A stretch of 64,000 bases of DNA from Clostridium sp. (GCA_023663705.1 JAMPGY010000003.1:152740-216739); one strand, 5' to 3'; numbered from the stretch's first letter, positions 16,813 to 25,692 are shown. The notes: generated by a model not told the origin, from the sequence alone. Program-made: numbers and translations.

Positions 16813-18072
16813 ATGGCGAAAATACAAACGCGAAATAAACAAAATCCGAAACTGCAACAATCGGAACTCAAAGACGGTCGTGCCAGCCTCTATCTTGAAT
16901 TCTATCTCGGCAGGACTGAAACCCCGGTTCTTGATGAGGACGGCAACCAAGTTTTCTATACTTCGGGGGCTATGGCAGGTAAACCAAAATTCAAGGTCAA
17001 GCATGACCGCCGAAGAGAAAATCTCAATCTCTATATTTGGTTACATCCGAGAAATCAAGAAGAACGCTTGCAGAACAAGAACACTCTCGCCCTTGCCGAG
17101 AAAATACGTTTTGAACGTGAACAGCAATTTCTGGAAGACCGCGAGGGGTATCGGTTGAAGAAAGACAAGCAGACCAATTTTCTCGCTTACTTCAAAGAGA
17201 AATGCGAATCGGAACGGTTCACTCACTACGTCCGTAAATCTGTTGTGCAGACTTACAACAGATTTATCCGTTTTCTTAAAGAAACACCGCGGTACAGCAA
17301 ATACGATACGTTTCTACACATGGAAACTGTCACACCCGAACTTGTGATGAAATTCGCGGCGTTCCTACGAGCCAACGGCAAAGGCGAGGGTCCAAATAAG
17401 ATGTATCATTATTTCAAGCGGATTGTGCTTGACGCTATCGAGGATGGCTTCATGAGGACGAATCCATGCAAGGGCATTGTTATCAAACATGACCGTAATC
17501 AGGTGAAAAAAGAAATACTGACACTTGAAGAAGTGCGCAAACTCATAGACACCCATTATGAAGGGGAACACCGAGAGGTGCAACGTGCGTTTATCTTCAC
17601 ACTGTTTACAAGTGTCCGCTGGTGTGATGTGAAGTTGATGACATACGGCAGCGTGGATGCCTCCACTCGAACATTGCGTTTCAATCAGAAGAAGACTGAA
17701 TCAAGGAGCGCACACAGTGCGGTGTCCTTTCCTCTCAATGATGATCTTCTTGCTCTGATTGGTAAACCCTCCGAGCCTTACGATCCTGATGAACTCATCT
17801 TCAAAATACCGAACTACTCAACCTGCAACAAACATCTCAAAAGATGGATTAAGGCGGCAGGAATAACGAAATGGATTTCGTGGCACTGCGGTCGTCATTC
17901 TTTTGCCGTCAATATGCTTGACACGGGAGCAAACATCAAGACGGTATCGGCTCTCATGGGACACAGTGACATAGGCACGACCGGAAAATACCTGCAAGCC
18001 TTTGACAAGCAGAAGATGGAGGCAGTTGACAGGCTCGGCTCTATCGGCTTTGATATGTCGGTTGGTTCTTGA
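16813..18072 (+). CDS. Tyrosine recombinase (integrase) of the nested element
   Basis: A 419-residue protein from MAKIQTRNKQN. It has an N-terminal arm-binding region, a SAM-like core-binding domain (FLAYFKEKCESERF to NGKGEGPNKMYHYFKRIV) and a catalytic domain with all signature residues: Arg in TSVRWCDVKLM, His-x2-Arg in WHCGRHSF, His in LMGHSDIG and the nucleophile Tyr in TGKYLQAFD. Unlike the ICE integrases in this window it keeps the first catalytic Arg. It should integrate and, with a helper protein, excise the element at the CGAAT core. Confidence 0.95.
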   Translation: MAKIQTRNKQNPKLQQSELKDGRASLYLEFYLGRTETPVLDEDGNQVFYTSGAMAGKPKFKVKHDRRRENLNLYIWLHPRNQEERLQNKNTLALAEKIRFEREQQFLEDREGYRLKKDKQTNFLAYFKEKCESERFTHYVRKSVVQTYNRFIRFLKETPRYSKYDTFLHMETVTPELVMKFAAFLRANGKGEGPNKMYHYFKRIVLDAIEDGFMRTNPCKGIVIKHDRNQVKKEILTLEEVRKLIDTHYEGEHREVQRAFIFTLFTSVRWCDVKLMTYGSVDASTRTLRFNQKKTESRSAHSAVSFPLNDDLLALIGKPSEPYDPDELIFKIPNYSTCNKHLKRWIKAAGITKWISWHCGRHSFAVNMLDTGANIKTVSALMGHSDIGTTGKYLQAFDKQKMEAVDRLGSIGFDMSVGS

Positions 18073-18124
18073 CAACTTTTTCTCTCTTTGGCTTGTTAAT
18101 CTTGTGCAAGTGAGAATTAAAGAC

Positions 18125-18132
18125 TAACTTTG
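18125..18132 (+). promoter_or_regulatory. Promoter box for the candidate small RNA
   Basis: TAACTTTG is a perfect -7 box. CTTGT at 18101-18105 lies about 19 nt upstream as an imperfect -33. No coding start follows within 100 nt, which points to a non-coding transcript. Confidence 0.5.
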
Positions 18133-18138
18133 CGATAT

Positions 18139-18220
18139 AATTCGACGTCATAAATGTTTTTGTTTCATTATTTGACGTGGATTTAGTGGTGGACGCTGGG
18201 AGGGATACCCGGCGTCTTTT
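18139..18220 (+). ncRNA. Candidate about 80-nt small RNA
   Basis: From the predicted start there are two hairpins: ACGTCA (18145-18150) with TGACGT (18173-18178), then GACGCTGGG (18192-18200) with CCCGGCGTC (18208-18216) followed by TTTT. The second is a plausible intrinsic terminator. The size and position between integrase and excisionase-like genes resemble regulatory RNAs of mobile elements (compare RteR of CTnDOT in concept only). Confidence 0.45.
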
Positions 18221-18954
18221 ACTTTGCCTGCCACTTGAATCCAACCTACATTTGCATTTTCCGAAAAATTTTCGTAACTTATATAGAGAAACGGCACGGC
18301 AATTAGTCAAGTACAGCCGGATATTAGTCATTGAAATTCACAAGTGGCTGAATACTTGCACAATCCGTCTGCCATTTCTACCTTTGCCGTGCCAACATCG
18401 GAAAACCGCTGAAAGAAAAACACATCAGTCATAATCCGGAATAAATCGGACAACGCCGGACAGGACGAACCATTGCGGTTTTTCTTTTGTTGAAAGTAAC
18501 GGCATATTGCAGTCGATGTGTCGGACACACTGATTAAAACCGCTGTGATGATACAGGCGGCATCAGTTTCTCCCCTCTGCCATGCCAGCCCCTTGTGAAA
18601 GGGCGAATCTCACTGAAAAAACATCTGAATCAAGACCTCGCTGTGACGAGTGCCAACGCACCCACGGCAAGTGTCAGCCCCTCTATTGCCCTTGCTGAAC
18701 GGCGATATTGAGGGAGAAACAAACCATATTTCAGTGATTTTCGCCATTTTGCGTATAACAATGACGGTAAACCGTCGCTAATTTTGCAAGTGCCGAGCGG
18801 CTTATTCCCTCCGGGTGTAGTCAAGGCTGCACGGCATAGATTAACATTTTTGACAACACCCCCGCATCTGTATGATGAACACCCATCAGTTAATGACCAA
18901 ATGTGTATGCCTAATGCGCTAAACATCCCCATCACCACTAATCCATCCAAAGTA
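18221..18954. other. Non-coding stretch in the nested element
   Basis: No protein-like frame is seen. Promoter-like boxes occur: TACCTTTG at 18379-18386 and TAATTTTG at 18779-18786. The latter probably drives the HTH gene. Several short GC-rich inverted repeats suggest recombinase or replication sites, but I cannot assign them. Confidence 0.4.
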
Positions 18955-19338
18955 ATGAACATGCAGGAACTTATGACTATGCCCTTCATACAGGCTCTTA
19001 GCCTCATTGTGAAGGGTGCGGTTGAGGAATACCTCACCGAGAACGGACTGCTAGCGGCAATAGCCAACGCAGCCCGCAAGGACAGGCAGAATGAACCCGA
19101 ATCTCTCGACGCCAAAGGAGCGTTGGAATTTCTCAACGCCAACGGCTACCCTATATCCAAAGGGCAGCTCTATAAGGAAACGAGCAACGGAACTATCCCA
19201 TTCCAGAAATTCGGATCCAAACTGCATTTCCGCAAATCCGAACTGCAACAGTGGGCGGAGAACCGACTGATTGACGGCAACGCAATCGGGGTTCTCACTC
19301 CGGCTGAAACATCAACGAGGAAAGGAGGCCGCCGATGA
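18955..19338 (+). CDS. HTH excisionase-like DNA-binding protein
   Basis: A 127-residue protein from MNMQELMTMPFIQALSL, an N-terminus common to this Bacteroides family. Starts at 18901 or further upstream are possible. The C-terminal half is a MerR/excisionase-type winged helix: LDAKGALEFLNANGYPISKG, then GTIPFQKFGSKLHFRKSEL. It likely acts as recombination directionality factor or as regulator of the downstream genes. Its stop overlaps the DUF3987 start (ATGA), indicating coupled translation. Confidence 0.82.
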   Translation: MNMQELMTMPFIQALSLIVKGAVEEYLTENGLLAAIANAARKDRQNEPESLDAKGALEFLNANGYPISKGQLYKETSNGTIPFQKFGSKLHFRKSELQQWAENRLIDGNAIGVLTPAETSTRKGGRR

Positions 19339-20678
19339 AAAAGGAAACCACCGAAAAGAAAAAGAGCGTCGGCAACGACTTTCCGGTTGATGTACTGCCC
19401 GACAAACTCCGCAAGATAATCAACGAGGCTCATGCCACTCTTGGCTTTCCGAAAGATTACCTCGCAGGGTCTATGCTCACGGCAATGGCTGCGGTAGTCG
19501 GAAATACCCACGCGGTGGAACACATGGACGGTTGGAAAGAGTATGTCATTCTTTTCGTTGCCCTTGTCGGTGCGCCGGGTTCTAACAAGAGCCACCCTCT
19601 GAGCTTCGCAATGCAGCCTCTGATTGACTTTGACGCGGAGCAGGCGGCACTCCATGCCGAGGCGTTGAAACGCTATAATGCAGCTATGGAACTGCCACCA
19701 AAAGAAAGGATAGCCAACGGCTATGACCTCAATCCGGCAGAGCCAATCCGAAAGCGGTTCACCATGCAGGACGTGACACCCGAAGCCGTCCACCGCATTC
19801 TCTCGGAGAATCCGCGCGGCCTGTGCCTCGTTTCCGATGAGCTTGCCGGGTGGTTCAAGAATTTCAACCGCTATAACAACGGTTCGGAATCGGAGTTCTG
19901 GATGTCGGTTTTCAACCACAAGGTAGCGATGTCCGACCGCAAGAGCAGTCAGAGCGGCGTGTTCATCAAGAATCCTTTTCTCTGTGTCATCGGAACTATC
20001 CAACCGAAAGTGCTTGGCGAGCTTGCCGGAAACAACCGCAACGCCAACGGCTTCATGGAGCGAATACTCTACGTTATGCCGTCCGACCAGAAAAAGGTGA
20101 AATGGAACCGCGACCGCAAGGCTCCCTCTTTCGACATCGCCGCCGAATGGAGGGCTATCCTCGGCAGACTGATTGACATCGCCCCGAAGACTGCGGAGCA
20201 TGGCGAGATTGAGCCGGAGATTGTGCCTTTCATGCCGGAAGCTCTCGACCGTCTTTTCTCATGGCAGAACGAGGTCACGGAGCGGTGCAATACTGACGGA
20301 AGCGACACGCTGACTTCCATCGCAAGCAAGTTGGAAATCTACGCCGTCCGCTTTTGTCTTTTGCTGGCTATCGCTGATTGGGCTTGCAGCGGCAAAAAGA
20401 AAAAGGCCGTCGAAGTTGCCACCGTTGAGAGAGCAATCCGGCTGACGGAATATTTCCGCGTGACAGCAGCCGGGGTGCAGGGCATCGTCAGCGAGGATTC
20501 TCTGACCGAAATCCAGACTGCGGTGCTGTCCGATTTGCCGGACACGTTCACCACCGCCGAGGGCGTGGCGATCGCCGCCAAGAACGGAATGAAGGAACGC
20601 ACCTTCAAGAAATTTTTGCGCGACCACCGAGGTGTATTCTTTACCCGTGACAATCACGGGATATATTCCAAAATCTGA
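19335..20678 (+). CDS. DUF3987 protein (P-loop, primase/helicase-associated)
   Basis: A 447-residue protein. It has a nucleotide-binding loop VGAPGSNKSHPLSFA, a Walker-B-like CLVSDELAGWFKNF and IGTIQPKVLGELAGN, the landmarks of DUF3987, and a winged C-terminus (KNGMKERTFKKFLRDH). Proteins of this family sit beside mobilization genes in Bacteroides IMEs and plasmids. They are thought to act in replication or DNA processing of the transferred strand, which has not been shown for this one. Confidence 0.88.
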   Translation: MKKETTEKKKSVGNDFPVDVLPDKLRKIINEAHATLGFPKDYLAGSMLTAMAAVVGNTHAVEHMDGWKEYVILFVALVGAPGSNKSHPLSFAMQPLIDFDAEQAALHAEALKRYNAAMELPPKERIANGYDLNPAEPIRKRFTMQDVTPEAVHRILSENPRGLCLVSDELAGWFKNFNRYNNGSESEFWMSVFNHKVAMSDRKSSQSGVFIKNPFLCVIGTIQPKVLGELAGNNRNANGFMERILYVMPSDQKKVKWNRDRKAPSFDIAAEWRAILGRLIDIAPKTAEHGEIEPEIVPFMPEALDRLFSWQNEVTERCNTDGSDTLTSIASKLEIYAVRFCLLLAIADWACSGKKKKAVEVATVERAIRLTEYFRVTAAGVQGIVSEDSLTEIQTAVLSDLPDTFTTAEGVAIAAKNGMKERTFKKFLRDHRGVFFTRDNHGIYSKI

Positions 20679-20913
20679 TAAGTACCCCTATGCACTTCTT
20701 GCACTTTTGCATTTTCTCCCCGATAGGCGATTGTGCAAAAATGCAAGAAATGCAAGGGGGTATTTCTCTCACATCAAAAATTTGAATGTCCCGTGAAACA
20801 TCGTTTTTTCATTGTCGTACCCGCTGTAACCAGTATAGCCGGTACACCACTGCGCCACCTCTATGGAGGTGCAGTTCCATCCGTGCTGCGGCGGCACGGA
20901 AATTACGCCATCC

Positions 20914-21008
20914 GGAAATTCCTTAGCTCATTAGGGAATTTTCCGAGCCGCATACCGTTCCGTTACGCTGAAAATGTCCCTACTGAGCCCAAGGGGACAA
21001 CCCCTTGG
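20914..21008 (+). other. Candidate origin of transfer (oriT)
   Basis: Two inverted repeats lie 70 to 165 nt upstream of the MobV relaxase gene. The first is imperfect (20914-20926 with 20932-20944, GGAAATTCC...GGAATTTTCC). The second is perfect (20989-20996 with 21001-21008, CCAAGGGG-ACAA-CCCCTTGG). MobV oriTs normally lie just upstream of the relaxase gene. The reading frame across 20733-21080 looks non-coding. The nick site is not identified. Confidence 0.5.
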
Positions 21009-21076
21009 AGAACCCCGGAACGACTTCTGAGGAAGCCGTGCGCTCCGATTGTTCCACAACATAACCACGCTTGCCA

Positions 21077-22702
21077 ATGAGTTACGCTGTACTCCACATC
21101 ATGAAGGCAAGCGGGTCATGCACCGCCATCGCCCGACACATCGAGCGAAGCACTCAGCCCGACAACGCCCACCCCGAACTGCGCCACCTCAACCGCGATG
21201 ACTTCATAAGGTATCCCGACGGAGTGGCAGGATTGGGCGAGGCTATCCAGCACCGCATCGACCATGCCGGGCTTACGCGCAAGGTCGGCAAAAACCAAGT
21301 CCTCGCGCTCAATGTCCTGCTTTCGTCCGACGGCGAAGCCCTGCGTCGGCTTGCCGATGAAGGCAGATTGAACGAGTGGGCGGAGGCGAGTGTCGGCTGG
21401 GCAAAGGAAACATTCGGAGCGGCCAACGTAGTGGGCGCGCACCTGCACATGGATGAGCAGACACCGCACCTCCATGTGACGGTCGTGCCTATCGTGACCA
21501 CCGAGAGAAGACGGAGGGCGAGCGAGGCAAAAGCCACCAAGCGTTACCGCACCAAGCCGAAGAACGGCCCCCGACTTAGTGCTGACGACATCATGACACG
21601 CGACAATCTCACATCGTTCCAAGACACCTATGCAAAGGCGATGGAGCGTTTTGGGTTGGAGCGTGGGGTGAGAGGTTCGGAGGCTCGCCATGTTGACCAA
21701 CACGAATATTACCGCGATTGCCAACGGAAGAAAAAAGACCTCGAACAAGATGTCAGCCAACTCGCCATTGAGAAAAACGTGCTGAGCATTGAGAACAAAT
21801 CGTTGGAGGCCGCCAAGAAGAAAACCGAGCGGGAAACGAAGACATTGGAAGGTAAAAAGATTTTGATTGAGGGCTACAACTCCCGGATGCTTCAGGAGAA
21901 CGCAAGACTGACTGACGCGAATGAGCGGTTGCTCTCCGAGAATGAATCTTTGTCCGGCAGCAATTCTTCTCTCGTTGCCCAAAATCGGGAACTCACCGAG
22001 GAAAAGGAGCGCGTATCCGGCGAACTTGCCGTTATCGAATCCGACAGGAAGAAACTCACCGCCGAGAAAAAGACTTGTGAGGAAGAAGCGGAAACGGCAA
22101 AGAGGGAAACCGAGGTAGCCAAGCGGGAGGCGGCGGAGGCGAAAGCCGAGCGCGACAGGCAGAAGAAAGAGGCGGTGAGCAGCATCGCCAACATCTTCAC
22201 GGGGTCAAAGACCAAGCGTCTTGAATCCGAAATCGCCGACCGCGACCGCACCATTGAGAACTTGAAATTGCAGATGTCCTCTCAGAGAGAAACGAGCAGC
22301 CGTGAAATCGGCAACCTCCGCGACAGTATGCGCCGTCAGCAGGAGCAGCACGACAGTTACAAACGTGGATTCGATTCTCAGATGAGCCGTATTGAAAAAT
22401 ACTTTCCGTCTGTAAAGTTGCTTATGCCTGCCATTCTTGATTGTGAGAGCGTGAGAATGTCTGAAGGAACAATCAAGGCTTTACTTGACTGCAAACCCCG
22501 CGTGTTCAATTCCGGACAAAAACTGTTCGACCCTACAAAACAGGAATACGCGGATGTTGGAGGCTCCGAAGTCCAAATCAAGTCCGATCCGAAGGACGGC
22601 AATCAATTCCGTCTGCACATCAACGGCAAGAATATTTATCAGTGGTTCAAAGACCTGTGGCAATCACTGAGGCAGACCATAAGCCGAGGAATCCGCCGTT
22701 AA
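21077..22702 (+). CDS. MobV-family relaxase (Pre/Mob)
   Basis: A 541-residue protein from MSYAVLHIMKASGSC. The relaxase domain occupies residues 1-210, with the MobV His motif HLHMDEQTPHLHVTVVPI, which binds the metal for strand nicking. Residues 215-430 are a long coiled coil (LEQDVSQLAIEKNVLSIENK and onward), typical of Bacteroides MobV proteins. The globular tail ends WQSLRQTISRGIRR. It would nick oriT and pilot the single strand into a conjugation channel supplied in trans, perhaps by the surrounding ICE. Confidence 0.95.
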   Translation: MSYAVLHIMKASGSCTAIARHIERSTQPDNAHPELRHLNRDDFIRYPDGVAGLGEAIQHRIDHAGLTRKVGKNQVLALNVLLSSDGEALRRLADEGRLNEWAEASVGWAKETFGAANVVGAHLHMDEQTPHLHVTVVPIVTTERRRRASEAKATKRYRTKPKNGPRLSADDIMTRDNLTSFQDTYAKAMERFGLERGVRGSEARHVDQHEYYRDCQRKKKDLEQDVSQLAIEKNVLSIENKSLEAAKKKTERETKTLEGKKILIEGYNSRMLQENARLTDANERLLSENESLSGSNSSLVAQNRELTEEKERVSGELAVIESDRKKLTAEKKTCEEEAETAKRETEVAKREAAEAKAERDRQKKEAVSSIANIFTGSKTKRLESEIADRDRTIENLKLQMSSQRETSSREIGNLRDSMRRQQEQHDSYKRGFDSQMSRIEKYFPSVKLLMPAILDCESVRMSEGTIKALLDCKPRVFNSGQKLFDPTKQEYADVGGSEVQIKSDPKDGNQFRLHINGKNIYQWFKDLWQSLRQTISRGIRR

Positions 22703-22706
22703 CAAT

Positions 22707-22743
22707 TCAGCCCGACGAAAGAACTTTTCTCTCGTCGGGCTGA
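22707..22743. terminator. Terminator after the relaxase gene
   Basis: A perfect 12-bp stem (22707-22718 with 22732-22743, TCAGCCCGACGA) with a 13-nt loop lies 5 nt past the stop. It separates the mobilization genes from the protease gene. Confidence 0.85.
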
Positions 22744-22829
22744 TTCTTGCTTCTGTTGATATTGTACTGGCTTTATACATAGCCACACAGAAAAGTAGGC
22801 TAATACGCTGATATATCAAATTTTTGATG

Positions 22830-22837
22830 TATCTTTG
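22830..22837 (+). promoter_or_regulatory. -7 box for the protease cargo gene
   Basis: TATCTTTG is a perfect -7 box, 113 nt before the protease ATG. It gives the gene its own transcription unit. Confidence 0.6.
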
Positions 22838-22950
22838 CATTTGAAATCAAACGCTTATCTCTAAGAGGCAAAAATAATAGCTATCTATCAGATTAGTGTG
22901 TTGAGTGGTAATAACAACCGTAAACTTTTGAAAAGACTATTAGCAAAAAT

Positions 22951-24141
22951 ATGAAACGAACGATTAACATATATATCACTTTTGCCGTTTTGATAATAGG
23001 TAGTGTCTTGTCTTCATGCTCAAATGATGATGAGCCGGAAATCCCTGAAACTCAAAATACAATATTCATGTATTTGCCGTGGTCTTCAAATCTGACAAAC
23101 TACTTCTATCAGAATATCCGTGACATGGAAAGTAATATCTGTCAAATGGGAGGATTGGCAAACGATAGAGTAATTGTATTCATGTCCACAAGTTCGTCTG
23201 AGGCGTCTATGTATGAAATTGAATATAAGAATGGGACATGCACACATACCCCTATTGCAACATATAGCAATTACCCATTTACCACAGAACAGGGTCTTAC
23301 AACATTATTGCAAGATCTCAAAATTTGTGCTCCGGCCAAAAAGTATTCAATGATAATTGGTTGTCATGGAATGGGATGGTTGCCTGTAAATGCTTCAAGA
23401 GCATTATATTCTACTGAAAAATATCATTATGAATATGAAAATACAGGTCTTCTTACCAGATATTTTGGTGGCACTACAAAAGATTTTCAGACTGATATTT
23501 CAACACTGTCAAATGCTATTAGCAATGCCAACATGAAAATGGAATACATTTTGTTTGATGATTGCTATATGTCCTCCATAGAGGTTGCATACGAACTAAA
23601 GGATGTGACTGATTACCTTATTGCGTCAACTTGCGAGGTCATGGCATATGGAATGCCGTATGCCACAATGGGTAAATATCTTTTGGGAATACCTAATTAC
23701 AAAGCAGTGTGTGATGAGTTTTATAAATTTTATTCCACATATGATGCAATGCCATGTGGAACTTTGTCAGTGACCGATTGCTCAGAATTAGATGAAATGG
23801 CAGCACTAATGCGGTATATTAATCAGAATTATGAGTTTGATGAGACAAAAATTTCGTCACTTCAGCGGCTTGATGGATATTCACCAACAATATTCTTTGA
23901 TTACGGAGATTATGTAAACAAAATGTTGGACTATAATAATGTAGATAAGGCATTCGTTGATGAATTTAACCGTCAATTAAGTGCAACCGTACCATATAAA
24001 ACAAACACTGAAAAATACTTTACTGCAAGTAGAGGACCTCTACCGATATATACGTATTCGGGAATAACTACATCAGATCCAAGCGTCAGTCCCAAAGCAT
24101 CTGAAAAGGTGACAACGAAATGGTATAACGCTACCCATTAA
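22951..24141 (+). CDS. Clostripain-like (C11) cysteine protease, lipoprotein
   Basis: A 396-residue protein. The signal peptide ends in lipobox Cys23 (LSSC), so it should be exported and membrane-anchored. The C11 fold is indicated by NTIFMYLPWSSNL, the catalytic His139 in GCHGMGW and the catalytic Cys205 in FDDCYMSSIE. C11 enzymes cleave after Arg/Lys and are often self-activating. The gene is visibly more AT-rich than its neighbours and sits after a terminator at the element's right end, so it looks like acquired cargo. Substrate unknown. Confidence 0.9.
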   Translation: MKRTINIYITFAVLIIGSVLSSCSNDDEPEIPETQNTIFMYLPWSSNLTNYFYQNIRDMESNICQMGGLANDRVIVFMSTSSSEASMYEIEYKNGTCTHTPIATYSNYPFTTEQGLTTLLQDLKICAPAKKYSMIIGCHGMGWLPVNASRALYSTEKYHYEYENTGLLTRYFGGTTKDFQTDISTLSNAISNANMKMEYILFDDCYMSSIEVAYELKDVTDYLIASTCEVMAYGMPYATMGKYLLGIPNYKAVCDEFYKFYSTYDAMPCGTLSVTDCSELDEMAALMRYINQNYEFDETKISSLQRLDGYSPTIFFDYGDYVNKMLDYNNVDKAFVDEFNRQLSATVPYKTNTEKYFTASRGPLPIYTYSGITTSDPSVSPKASEKVTTKWYNATH

Positions 24142-24321
24142 TTGGATTTCAAGGATTCTATAATGACAAAATTGATGTGTAAACCAACTATCGTGTTTTA
24201 CGTTTTGTTCAATACATTGAATCATAGTCGGTACTTATTCTTGATTTAGAAGAAAAATAATCGAATTAAATAGAACTAAAAGACACTAAAAATACCAAAA
24301 TAGATTGCTCCCAGTTAGTCC

Positions 24322-24351
24322 TATTTTCTCGAATAGTACATTTTTAGTACA
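24322..24351. repeat. Right copy of the 30-bp terminal repeat
   Basis: Direct-orientation partner of 16695-16724, with AGTACATTTTTAGTACA at its core, 58 nt from the right junction. Confidence 0.6.
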
Positions 24352-24408
24352 CTTTATTCTGTGTAATATATTGATTACCAACGAAATTATCTCATATCAT
24401 CAAAACAC

Positions 24409-24413
24409 CGAAT
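24409..24413. repeat. CGAAT direct repeat, right junction
   Basis: Second copy of the 5-bp repeat at 16586-16590. topB sequence resumes in frame at 24414. Confidence 0.85.
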
Positions 24414-25121
24414 GTTTCAGGACACGGGCTGTCGCAGTGCAGGACGATCCCGCGTCCGCTGTACACCGAAGCCACTCTGCTCGCCGCGATGGAATCGTGC
24501 GGAAAGGATGTGGCCGATGACAAGGCGCGCGAGGCACTGCGCGACATAGGCATAGGCACCCCGGCCACACGGGCATCCATCATATCCACGCTTGTCAAAC
24601 GCGACTACATACGCCGTTCCGGGAAGAGCATCGTGCCTACCGACAAGGGGATGGCTCTCTATGAAGCGGTGAAGGACATGCTCGTGGCGGATGCAGGGAT
24701 GACCGGAAGCTGGGAGGACTCGCTTCTCCGGATAGAACGTCAGACGCTGGAGCCGTCTGCGTTCATGGACGCCATTGCAGGCTACACCCGACGCGCCACG
24801 GAGGAGATACTCGCCGTTACGGTGCCGGTCGCCCCCGTGCATCAGCGTCCCTGCCCAAAATGCGGCAAGGGCGGCGTGGTGATACGACAGCGTGTCGCCG
24901 GATGCGACAATCCATCATGCGGTCTGATGATTTTCCGTCGTTTCCTTAACAAGGAGCTTACCGACGGACATATATCGCAGCTGCTGTCATCGGGAAGGAC
25001 AAAACTGATAAAAGGATTCAAGGGCAAGAAGGACAATGCTTTCGATGCCATGTTGGTGTTCGACCGGGATTTCAATGTGACGCTCGCGTTCCCTGAACGT
25101 AGATCGCGGTGCGGAAGATAG
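24414..25121 (+). pseudogene. topB: topB, 3' part of the split topoisomerase III
   Basis: The frame resumes as VSGHGLSQCRTIPRPLYTEA, then LLAAMESCGKDVADDKAREA and IGTPATRASII, all conserved in TopB. It ends with a Zn ribbon (CPKCGKGG...CDNPSCG). There are 235 residues to the stop. Joined to codons 1-463 upstream it gives 698 residues, a normal length for Bacteroidales TopB. Without a start of its own it is probably not expressed, although the internal Met at 24489 is a possible re-initiation point. Confidence 0.93.
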
Positions 25122-25173
25122 TCCGCTGTCATCCGGTCCGGGGGCTAAGTTCGTGACACGCCTGTCTCCGCAG

Positions 25174-25246
25174 TCAAGGCCGGGGCCAGGCGGTACGGGC
25201 AAAAATCATCCTCGCTGCGCTCCGGTATTTTTACCCGCAGCCTTGA
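25174..25246. repeat. Hairpin repeat, copy 1
   Basis: Nested inverted repeats: TCAAGGC (25174-25180) with GCCTTGA (25240-25246), and CGGGCAAAAAT (25196-25206) with ATTTTTACCCG (25227-25237), around a CATCCTCGCTGCGCTCCGGT core. A near-identical structure occurs at 25831-25904. Confidence 0.8.
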
Positions 25247-25291
25247 CCGCGGGAGCGTGCCACGGTATTGCCCCCAAACCGGAATGACATT

Positions 25292-25555
25292 ATGTTGCAC
25301 AAAATAATGACCACTCACATGAAAGCATCGTCAATCATAACTGCCGTGACAGGCTTGAGGCGGCTGTGGAAGATACTGTTCCTTATTGCCGCGGCCATGG
25401 TGTTCACATATCTGTACACTCGGGGTGTGTCGCCAGTCTGGGCGGCACTGGCTATTGTATGTTTCCAGGGATTCTTCAGGTTCCTCTACAAAGTGGCCTG
25501 CCTGATAGTAGCCGCTGTACTGATGTTCGCGATTCTCGGAGGACTGTTGTTCTAA
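25292..25555 (+). CDS. Small membrane protein
   Basis: An 87-residue protein with two hydrophobic stretches (ILFLIAAAMVFTYLY and LIVAAVLMFAILGGLLF) flanked by basic residues, so it is probably an inner-membrane hairpin. I used the ATG at 25292. Later Met codons at 25307 and 25319 are also possible. It lies between the two hairpin repeats in the ICE. No known family. Confidence 0.6.
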   Translation: MLHKIMTTHMKASSIITAVTGLRRLWKILFLIAAAMVFTYLYTRGVSPVWAALAIVCFQGFFRFLYKVACLIVAAVLMFAILGGLLF

Positions 25556-25660
25556 TCCCGATTTGCGCATGTCCCGCCCCCTTGATATCCATTGACTTTC
25601 TCAGCACACCGAAACGTAACAATGATTTTGCCGCCGGAATTATGGAAATGGCGAGCCTCA

Positions 25661-25692
25661 AAAAATGCAACCGAAACAGGTTGCATTTTTAT
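25661..25692. terminator. Terminator in the ICE gap
   Basis: A perfect 12-bp stem (25661-25672 with 25679-25690) has A/T-rich outer pairs giving a T run on both strands. It lies 105 nt past the small membrane protein gene. Confidence 0.8.

Larger units (their letters stand above)
16591..24413 (+). mobile_element. 7.8-kb mobilizable element nested in topB
   Basis: Contents in order: tyrosine recombinase, candidate small RNA, HTH/excisionase-like gene, DUF3987 protein, candidate oriT, MobV relaxase and a clostripain-like lipoprotein. There are no tra genes, so it would need another element's conjugation machinery (IME, NBU/Tn5520-like). Boundaries come from the CGAAT duplication and the in-frame resumption of topB. 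Similar 30-bp segments occur about 105 nt inside the left end and 60 nt inside the right end and may be recombinase arm sites. Confidence 0.92.

Noticed and set aside
19170..20201. 343-codon minus-strand frame
   Set aside because: Shadow of the HTH and DUF3987 genes.
20733..21080. 115-codon frame before the relaxase gene
   Set aside because: It spans the oriT-like inverted repeats and its residue mix is not protein-like.
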